Below are positions 52,821 to 64,000 of a stretch of DNA of 64,000 nt, piece after piece. Source of the DNA: Antrodiella citrinella (Eukaryota > Basidiomycota > Agaricomycetes > Polyporales > Steccherinaceae); assembly GCA_004802725.1 (NCBI GenBank), contig SGPM01000036.1, positions 1,371 to 65,370 of the forward strand, given 5' to 3'. Made by a program: the position numbers and the translations under genes. The notes below the pieces were generated by a model, which ran no database searches, was not told where the DNA came from, and was given only the letters and a program-made list of their open reading frames with translations. Every line of letters starts with the position of its first letter. Within the stretch, counting starts at the first letter, position 1.

Positions 52821-53796
52821 ATGCCACCCACCGAAGCTCCTGCTTTTACTTCTGCTCCATCCATTCACGGAATGGCTTCCGAAAAGCCGTTCATTGAAGC
52901 ACCTGCGCCATGGCCATGCAAAGGCGAATGTTTTTGGTTCTCAACCTACGTGCACGCCAAACGCGGCGCCTATCCACCGCCTGCTGCATTTGGAGAGCTC
53001 GAGCAGGGCACGGCGTTCGCTGATCCTACGGTAGCTGGAGACTATGAGGGAGGACTGGCGGGTGTGATTGTGTTTCGATATACGGAGACACCAGTTGGTG
53101 AGTGTGCCCGGTGTGCCCGAGATGATTTGTTTCTAGAAAAGCTGATATATCGTTGCGTTGATAGGACCTTACGACGAGATAATGTGGATACCGGGGAAGT
53201 TCACGGTCCCAGCTGGTGGTCCAGGTGCTCTGCGTATCACTCGTTTGTATGTGTCCACCAAGGAATCTGTATACAATGGTGAGATTACTCTCCAGCTGAA
53301 TCTGTCTACCAAGCTCATAATTTTTGTGTTGTTCGTAGGGAGAAAGAATTGGAACATCGCCAAAACGGTGGCCCACTTTGACTTCACTCCCTCTCCGAAA
53401 GAGAACAACGGCGGATTGCCCTACTCCAAGATATCCGTCTCAGATCCGTCAACGCCAGAGCAGCCTTTCTTCGTCGCTGATCTCGCACCGTCTCTGATGA
53501 CATCCGTCGTCATTCCTCTCAAGTCAACTTACATGCCAATAAGCATGTACATGGCTCACCCACCATTACCGCAGAGTCCGAATTGGCGAGAGGACGCGCT
53601 TGTTGGTACCGAGGAGTGGCGGGCTCTTTTGCCCGTCCTCAAGGGAAAAGCGAGCATCTTCTGGACGAAAGGTGGGCTTTCGGATGGGAAGTACGGAGAT
53701 GGTGTTGGGTTTCCGGATGTGAAGCTCTGGTCGTTTGCGTTGTGGCTCAGAGACTTTGATATGGAGTTTGGGGTCGGGAAGCGACTCGGGAGTTGA
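52821..53796 (+). CDS. Acetoacetate-decarboxylase-like fold protein
   Basis: About 290 residues in three exons. Start MPPTEAPAFTSAPSIHGMAS. Key blocks: PWPCKGECFWFSTYVHAKRG, DYEGGLAGVIVFRYTETPVG, PYDEIMWIPGKFTVPAGGPG, ITRLYVSTKESVYNGRKNW and NIAKTVAHFDFTPSPKENNG, ending GVGKRLGS. The sequence (tyrosine-rich strand, G-PYDE, then R-x-YVS followed by a NI-K-A-F loop) is that of fungal proteins placed in the acetoacetate decarboxylase superfamily. I did not identify the Schiff-base Lys of true decarboxylases, so enzymatic activity is uncertain. Introns at about 53098-53163 and 53280-53338 have normal ends. Confidence 0.7.
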
Positions 53797-54289
53797 CGTT
53801 GAGAGACTGGGTTTTGTTCATATGTCAATTGGTATCCTTGTCCTAGTATGTATAGACATCATTTGTGTGCAGGACAAGATGCCCGAGCTCGAATTCGCCT
53901 CATCGGAGTTATCGGCCTGAAGACTCTGAACCACACTGTACCTTCCTTTTTCGGCCTTACACTTCATCGGCATGGCCTAAGCCGGCACCTCCCCTCGTCA
54001 TTCGCGCCATAATGAATCCCGCCGCACTAGTACTGGCTTCTATCCTTGGAAGACCGAGCATGGGCATCCTCGAAGCAGTTCATACAGCGATTGTGCTGCT
54101 ACCGGATGACTGATAGTCGAGTCAACCCGTAGCCAACCCGACTTGCTCCGCGGAATAGGCGGAGTACTTATGGAGTCGCTATTTTTTTGGCCACCCAACG
54201 AACCCCGTTTACTCTTTCACGAATCAGTCAACTTTATTTTTGAACATCGTAGCCATCTTATACCGCTGTCTACACCATTTCAGACAACG
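53797..54289. other. Intergenic, NDH-2 5' region
   Basis: About 490 bp including the promoter and leader of the alternative NADH dehydrogenase. Nothing else recognised. Confidence 0.5.
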
Positions 54290-56600
54290 ATGTTAAGCCT
54301 CAAAGGATCTCGCCGTCCAAATATTCACTCAACCTTCCAACGCGGTATGCGTGCGAGCACGCTGGCGTCCGAGAGATCTTTGTACTCCCGATTGTTCAGC
54401 TCCACCGAACGAAGGAAGAAACCTCATCTGGTCATTCTCGGATCTGGATGGGGAGGCTATGAGGTTTTGCGAGGTGTAAACAAGCGCAATTGGAGTAAGT
54501 ACCCTTATCAATTTCCAAATTGCTATACCTGACAAAATATCTTTCAGAGGTTACTGTACTGTCTCCGAATAACTACTTTAACTTCACGCCGTTGCTCGCG
54601 AGTTGCGCTGTCGGAACGCTCGAATTCCGGGCTGCCGTTGAACCTGTATGTCGTTCTAAGCGACATTGTAGTTGTGCTCCATGCTCATGTTGTTTTCGTT
54701 AGGTAAGGAGGTTCACTCCTGAAGTGGTGAGTATTGTTCTTCGTGGGTAAAACAGTGCTGATGCCGAAGTCATTGTAGACTGCATATCAAGCCTGGTGTG
54801 ATTCCATCGGTAAGCACACATCGATGACTGAAACCCGAGGAAACATTCATCATGATCATCGTTATTATGCGAAGATTTCAAGAACAAGACTCTGCAATGC
54901 GTAAGTCATAACCTGACTTACATGGCTTCGCTCTCTCAGCAGCATGTTGCGTCTCTTTAGGTCCCTGCCACGCCACGGCCTGTAACAAGGACCCCAGTTT
55001 CAAGTGCGTCCTCCGGGAAAACTCAAGACAGCTTCACCATGCATTACGACAAACTGGTCATCGCCGTAGGGGCTTACAGTCAAAGTACGTAACCCTGGAC
55101 CCTTTCTGCATGAATCCGGACGCATACATTGACACAACCCACCCGCCTCACGCAGCTTTCAATGTTCCGGGTGTCAAAGAGCATGCACACTTCCTGAAGG
55201 ACATCAAGGACGCTAGGGCGATCAGGACACGCGTATTGGAATGTGCGTGAACGGTTATTGTATCATCACGAATGTTCACTGCCTTACAACGTTCATCCCT
55301 CGCGAAACTATTGCAGGTTTCGAACAGGCAGCTCATCCGACCGTTACCGATATCGAGCGAAGGGGCTTGCTGCATTTCTGTATTGTCGGTGAGCCTAGTG
55401 ACCTTTGAGAAGGTTTTGTCACAAGCTGACGGTCACAAATCAGGAGGAGGCCCTACAGGCGTTGAGTTTGCAGCAGAGCTGCACGATCTCCTGCATACGG
55501 ACATGAAACGGCACTATCCCGCTCTGGCCAACCTCGCGAAGATATCGTTGTTTGATGTTGCGCCCAATATTCTGGGTGGATTTGATTCTGGGCTCCAAGA
55601 GTAAGGTTATCCCTTCTTATGGAGAATTTCTGGTCTCAATGTCTCAAAGATATGCCACAAAGAAATTCAAGCGAGAGGGTATCCGGTTGCTCACACAACG
55701 CCATGTCGAGCGCGTGGAGGCGGTAAATACACGAGCTTGATCTCTACCTTGCTCTTTGTTAATACACTTTTCCAGGGGAAACTGTTCGTCAAAGAGGAGG
55801 GAGAAGGTGATCAGACTAAGATATCTTTCCCGCTTTCATGATACTCATCGTATCTTTGCAGTACACTTTGGGATTTTGGTGTGGAGTACCGGCCTTGCGC
55901 CAAATCCACTCATTCAATCGATCACAGAAGTCGAGAAGATGCCAAAGACCCACAAGTAAGTTCGTTCTTCTTCAAAATTTCAAGGGTCATCTAGATATGC
56001 TGTCGCGCTTCCGAACAACGCCTCGATCGTCGCTGACATATGTGACAGTGTAATCACTGATGAACATCTCAACGTGATCATGAAGGATCCAAAGGCCGTG
56101 AACTCGGACGTCTTCACAATCGGCGATGCAGCCACAGTCCAAGGCAATCCCCTCCCTGCGACAGCCCAAGTCGCAAACCAGAAAGCCAAATATCTCACGG
56201 CAAAACTCAACAAGATAGTCCGCGATAAAATGCACACCACGCCTTTCAAATTCAACAATGCAGGAAGTCTCGCATATCTAGGTGATTGGGAAGCCGTGTA
56301 CGATCGCACGAAAGTACGAGGACCCAAATCGCGATGGACCGGACGTCTAGCGTGGCTTCTTTGGCGTTCTGCTTACTTCACTCAGACAGTGAGCATCAGG
56401 AACAAGTGAGTCCCGTCGTATGAGAGATCAGCAATATTGACAATCCTTTAATTATTCTCGGTTCCGTACGCAGGATCCTTGTACCGACATATTGGTCAGT
56501 ATCTCGGTGCCTCCGATATGATTGCCACCGAGATTAACTCACGACCTTGATGTGCAGGTTCATAAACTGGATCTTTGGACGTGATCTCACTCGTTTCTAA
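54290..56600 (+). CDS. Alternative (type II) NADH dehydrogenase, mitochondrial
   Basis: Rotenone-insensitive NADH:ubiquinone oxidoreductase of the inner mitochondrial membrane. It passes electrons to ubiquinone without pumping protons. The start [20 protein letters not shown] gives an Arg/Ser-rich presequence. The FAD site is [18 protein letters not shown], followed by [45 protein letters not shown] and [20 protein letters not shown]. The NADH site is [19 protein letters not shown], then [46 protein letters not shown] and the C-terminal membrane-anchor type end [20 protein letters not shown]. More than ten short introns, several with tiny exons near 54700-54910. No EF-hand insertion was seen, so it is closer to the non-calcium type. 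Confidence 0.92.
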
Positions 56601-56874
56601 ATACTGAGACAGCGTGTGTCCTCGATCAAGGGGAGCTAAGATCGGGCTAGATAATATATGGATACAAAGGTGATACATGGATACAGACACATATGAGGAC
56701 AGGCATGTCATGTCAGCGTTGTGTACAGGAGAGTAATCATACAAGCATAATTAGAGACACCCCTCATTAAAGCGTAGACATGGCTAGGTTGTTATGAGAT
56801 GCGAGTGAGATCGCGGACGTGGTCGTTCAAATCATTTGCGGGAGGAAGACATCGTTGAGATGTGCAAGGAGGTA

Positions 56875-57865
56875 TCACGTCAAGGTGACGACGGGCTTCC
56901 GCCTGATGGTCTTGCGAGCGTTCTCGGAACCTATATCAAGAATGCGCAGTCAGTGATCAACATTGGCTTGTCCAACTGAAAGGCGTTCACATACGATGAT
57001 CTGTACCAGACAGCATCTTCTGTTCCGACGGACTTGTCGCCTTGACACCAGCCCAGAAGCCATCTACAAAGTCCCGATCCTTCCGCACGATCACCTCTGG
57101 TACACCGTGACCCTGAAGCTCCTGCAGCATCATGGCCCAGCCAGGCTCGAGGTCCTCAGAGACTTCGATGCTGCCCTTCTGGTCTACGCCGACGTGGCCG
57201 ACATGGACAAATGTCCCGGGTGCAGGACTCGAGATCATGGATGTAAGCAGTCGCTTGGGGCTTAGCGGAGAGTCATGTGTCTTCGTCTTGCGTGGCGGAG
57301 GTGTAGCTGTGGCGTAGATCAGGATCGTGTGGCGAGAGTATAATGGAGCTGGTTGCTTACCGACAGTGAATACGCGACTATTAACTTTCCTGTAGAATTT
57401 GTTCGCCTCGACATCGTCGTCGAAACGGAAGCCGAATCTCCTGGTCTGGATACCTGTGAGCCCGTGACACTCGGAACGGAGAAGTACAGAGCGTACCTTG
57501 CCAGAGAACTCGTGGAAGAAAGGTTTGTCGAGACGATAGTCAAGACGATCCGGAATCTGGTGCATCCACACCAAACCCTTCGCGTTGTCAACGTCAAGAA
57601 GCCGGAACCAGTAGTTCTGCTCGATGCTGGTTCCCGGACCAACACCCAGCTTCTTGTCTGGGTTCACCGTTGTGCGGTCTCGTCCGAATACTAAGACGCC
57701 TCTAAGGCCAGAGAAAGTCCAGCTTTCTGGTTGGCCACCAAATTGCGCGTGGTACACTCGGGCGGATGCTGTGGCGATGACTTTCGCGTTGTGAGGAAGT
57801 AAGGAAGTGATGGAACGCTTGAAGTCGGTAGATAAACTGGATGAAGAGGATGTTCGTGAAGGCAT
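56875..57865 (-). CDS. Small WH1-CRIB protein (WASP-like without VCA)
   Basis: About 270 residues. Start MPSRTSSSSSLSTDFKRSIT. The WH1/EVH1 domain covers residues about 25-140: NAKVIATASARVYHA, ESWTFSGLRGVLVFGRDR, NYWFRLLDVDNAKGLVWMHQ, IPDRLDYRLDKPFFHEFSGK and RFGFRFDDDVEANKFYRKV. After a short basic Pro linker (ATPPPRKTKTHDSPLSPKRL), the CRIB consensus ISxPxxxxFxHxxHVGxD is matched by ISSPAPGTFVHVGHVGVD, followed by WAMMLQELQGHGV. A last exon gives SENARKTIRRKPVVTLT. It lacks the polyproline region and the VCA actin/Arp2/3-binding end of WASP. Introns of 51 and 65 nt at about 57500 and 57300 contain no in-frame stop, so retention is possible. Convergent with NDH-2. Likely a Cdc42/Rac-binding adaptor. 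Confidence 0.8.
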
Positions 57866-59278
57866 TGTCGGTCGTCAGCAATATGTATAGTATGAATGTC
57901 GTCAAGTTCAAGTAATGGTGGAATGTGTCTGGGGAGCAGTTTGAGGAACCTGTGGGGATATATACCGAGGGAGCCTGTGCCCTATTAGCACGTCCGACGT
58001 GCGCATGACCGATCCAGACGCCAAGAAGGCAGGACAGTCTACGGCGTGGCAGGCGCGTGGCAGATATGAGAGAGAGAAGTACACGAGCGGACAACTGTGA
58101 AAGCGTTGTGATCATCGGCGAGGATAGTAACTCAAGTGTCCAGACATACCTGATACGCAACAGACCAACGCACAATGCAGCATGCTGATAACAACCGCAG
58201 CTGTACGAAGAAGACATATTAAAGTGAGCAAAGTCGCAGGTTGTTTGTTCAATCGTCCGATCCACGCTCGGCATCTATAGACAAAGCGATCGTCCACTCC
58301 TTGTAAGTTTAATCTCCTGACACCGCGAAGGCGAAACGTCCAGATCTGAGAAGACCAAAAAATCTTCACACTGAGCCTCGCGCAGCATGATGATCCAGAC
58401 TACTCGTGGCACGATCAACGTAGTTTGCGGCTCAAAGAGACGCAAGGATTTCCACAGTAACATACCGTTCTACAGTAACAGAAGTAGCACTGGTTGCCCA
58501 TCTTGGCTGGGTAATCGAAGTTGTAACTGCGACAGTCGTCGAGGGTAGATTCTTCCACCTTGAGGCATCGTGCACGCAGGAGCCCGCAGGAGCGTGCCAT
58601 CACGACACGTAGATTGGTGATATCGGATTTTGCCGTATTCAGGCCATCGCTTTGGTTGCTTTGTCTAGAACTTGTAGCTTGAGCATTGATTGAAATGAAA
58701 GTAGGTATAGGGTGCTGCAGGAAGACAACATACGTGACGTACTGGTGATGCCTCGAGGAGAATGACTGGCGTAGGTCATTCGACCTATGCTGAACTGGAG
58801 GCATCTACTAAAATTTGAGAAAACGATTGGACTACACGTCTCCGAGCGTGCATAAGGCGATTGAACTGTTGAGAGACACTTCTTGATGACTGCTGAGGGG
58901 ATGCAACAGAAGTACTGCATCGAATGATATCCACCGGATGTCCGTTTCCGCTGTAACGATGAGCCAGAGACCGCAGTATTTAGAATTGGCCCAGATTGTC
59001 TTCATGTAAGAATGCGATACGACGCTGGGGCAATGGGTATGATACTTTGGGCAAACACTGAGAAGAATGGATGTTTGATTGTCAAGTTCAAATTTGAGTG
59101 ACAGAACGTTCGGAAGCTCGTGCCGCTAACTCCGCGCTTCTGAAACAACTCCGAATCGCTGCCCGGCACGTCAACAAGCGTACGGCGGGTGCGAGATTCA
59201 GTCGGAGTTCACATCCTATCAGCGTGCATTTTTTCGGATGGTTCCGATGAGTTTTGTGCAAAAGCTAGATCCAGCGAA
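57866..59278. other. Intergenic, no convincing gene
   Basis: About 1.4 kb. The minus-strand frames at 58415-58804 and 58639-58920 are Cys-containing but lack splice or start support. This is the promoter region for the divergent WH1-CRIB and NCL1 genes. Confidence 0.4.
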
Positions 59279-62386
<3,108 letters not shown>

Positions 62387-62725
62387 GTGGCCCTAGATGT
62401 TGATGTTGTAAGCTGTCGTGTAGCATCTGTGCTTTTTGTCTTTCGTATTCTTGTGGAAGAAGGATGCGTCTTTACCGGAGCACCGCGGACCGAGGTACAG
62501 CAACGGGAGGTTTCGTCACTCGTGAAACTGGTAGGCACAACTTAGCACGCTAGTGTTGGCGTGCGCGGGGCCCACAACCGATCGTAACTGCGGTTCCGAC
62601 GGATAACCTTGTTTGTTCAACAATTTTACCGCTCAGATCTAGTCACTCGAATAGAGATAAATTGATCTGGGCTCATGTACGTTTTGCGATTGTCGGCAGT
62701 TTGTGAAAGTCGTTAACCATCATCC
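62387..62725. other. Intergenic, promoter of the zinc-cluster gene
   Basis: 339 bp between two plus-strand genes. Nothing recognised. Confidence 0.5.
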
Positions 62726-64000
62726 ATGTCCTCATCTCGTCGCTCACGTTCAAAGGCAGGTTCAGCTGCAGACAATGGCAGCACCTCGCGGGCGCAATCT
62801 CGGAACGCAGCAAAAGAGGCACGTCGAATACGAGGAGAAATCGCGTGCGCGGAATGCAGACGGTTCGAATCCAAATTCACCTTCTTTGCCAACTATGCTC
62901 ACGCTGTCTCGGACGTGCGCTGGCACTCTCTACGCCATTGCAGGTTGAAAATTCGATGCGACCGGAAAGGTGAAATACTCGATAGTTGCTCCCGCGAAGC
63001 ATCATTGATCCAGTATTAATTAAACTCTGTACCAGTGCCGTGCTCAACATGTGTGGCGAGGGGCTGCGCGATCCTTTGCCCCAACGGTGAGCCAATAATT
63101 TTGTGGTACGTTGTGTGGAGTTAACAGATCACAGATGTCCTTCCTCCCGGAGACAACAGTCGGTATGTTCCCCTGCTACTCTTGCCGCGGACAAGCCTCC
63201 TTAATCTGGTTTGCAGACATGTCGACTTCGCTACCGATCATTTGCAGCAGAAAATCACGAAGATGGAAGCAAGAATGCGGCTGCTGGAAGACGCCCTTGA
63301 GGTGGCACAAATGCAGGACTCCCCAGAACCACATCCTCTACTGAGGACACCATTTCTGCTTGACGATGAAGAACTAGATGATGGGGAGGTCGCCAAGCCT
63401 GAGGACGAGCTGGTGGAAGTCATGGGCTCGCTCCACATCAACGAGAAGGACGGCAGCGTGCAATTCTACGGTCCAACTGGGGGTGGAGAGGTGGGTAGTA
63501 TTGAATTTCAATACATTCCGGACCGAAACTTATCCTGTCGCGCCTAGAGTCTACTCAGAGTGAGTACATCACGGGCCCCAATCAGCAGCTTCTGACAAAG
63601 TTTACAGCATGAGGGGAACCAAAAACGACTCAAATCAGTAGCAGTGCAAGATAGCAACGCTCCCATGGCCCTGCGCGCACTGGGCCTCCCGCAAGAATTC
63701 GACGTCTTTTTCCTTTCCTTCCCCTTCACACCGATGGGCATACCGCGGTCGCCCGTCAGGTTGACAATAGAGACCCTTCTCCCACCTCGCTCCCGAACGG
63801 AAGAGCTTGTCGAGATCTTCATGGAGAACCTCTCGTGGATGTTCCAGATCGTCACTCTATCATACCTCAAGACAGAGCTCGTCCCAATGGTGTATCGACG
63901 AGCTGCAGGCGATCTCAGACGAGCAGAAGACTATTGTCCCCACGACCTCGCTTTGATGCTCATCGTACTCGCGATCGGAGCATTGGTCGATCTCACTCAA
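62726..64000 (+). CDS. Zn2Cys6 transcription factor, cut by window end
   Basis: Fungal zinc-cluster regulator. The ATG at 62726 gives MSSSRRSRSKAGSAADNGST. The binuclear cluster is split over three exons: EIACAECRR, LKIRCDRK, VPCSTCVARGCAILCPNG, matching CX2CX6CX5CX2CX8C. A linker and dimerisation coiled coil follow (LQQKITKMEARMRLLEDAL), then GSLHINEKDGSVQFYGPTG. This is the usual start of the fungal-specific middle homology region, continuing RALGLPQEFDVFFLSFPF, LVEIFMENLSWMFQIVT and LALMLIVLAIGALVDLTQ at the window edge. The remainder of the gene lies outside. Target genes cannot be inferred. Confidence 0.85.

Noticed and set aside
58415..58920. Minus-strand Cys-rich frames as a possible secreted protein
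   Set aside because: No signal peptide and no consistent splice model; composition looks like random intergenic translation.

Overview
The window is nuclear DNA of a mushroom-type basidiomycete (Agaricomycetes). Reading frames are broken by many short introns of about 45-65 nt with GT/AG ends, the genes are close together on both strands, and several products belong to families I know mainly from Agaricomycetes: a giant PH-domain/RS-repeat protein, an SNF5 with a glutamine-rich front end and a C-terminal zinc finger, and a small CC-rich protein. The assembly is draft: Ns occur at the left end and inside the glutamine repeats of SNF5. I found no transposon, rRNA, tRNA or CRISPR that I would defend.

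Layout. 0.6-4.4 kb: an aldo/keto reductase (minus) and a degraded-looking RHS/Crinkler-like P-loop gene (minus). 5.1-10 kb: the DEAD-box RNA helicase DBP2 with an unusually long internal intron, then a possible RNA polymerase I factor. 11.1-11.8 kb: a secreted protein built from repeated exon-intron units. 12.3-15.5 kb: the chromatin remodeller subunit RSC7 and a probable mitochondrial protein. 15.9-28.3 kb: one giant gene (about 3,800 residues) with a PH domain, long Ser/Thr/Pro and Arg-Ser regions and a C-terminal coiled coil. 28.5-29.3 kb: a frame-broken gene.

30-36.8 kb holds small housekeeping genes: RBX1 (cullin-RING ligase), TBCC (tubulin folding), a Cys-rich small protein, OST4 (44 residues), QCR8 (respiratory complex III) and a second, inverted copy of the aldo/keto reductase. 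37.5-43.7 kb is SNF5, preceded by repeated 5' leader sequence. 44.4-47.8 kb is gene-poor. 47.8-52.1 kb: a RING protein with several SUMO-binding-like motifs, head to head with a sugar-phosphate/nucleotide-sugar transporter. 52.8-64 kb: an acetoacetate-decarboxylase-like protein, an alternative NADH dehydrogenase, a small WH1-CRIB protein, the tRNA m5C methyltransferase NCL1/NSUN2 and the front half of a Zn2Cys6 transcription factor cut by the window end.

The genes are mostly unrelated housekeeping loci rather than one pathway. Local themes are chromatin remodelling (RSC7 and SNF5), mitochondrial electron transport (QCR8 and NDH-2) and ubiquitin ligation (RBX1 and the RING/SIM protein). Several pairs are head to head with 240-480 bp between start codons. 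The least explained items are the giant PH/RS protein, the exon-repeat secreted protein, the long DBP2 intron, the WH1-CRIB protein and the RING/SIM protein.
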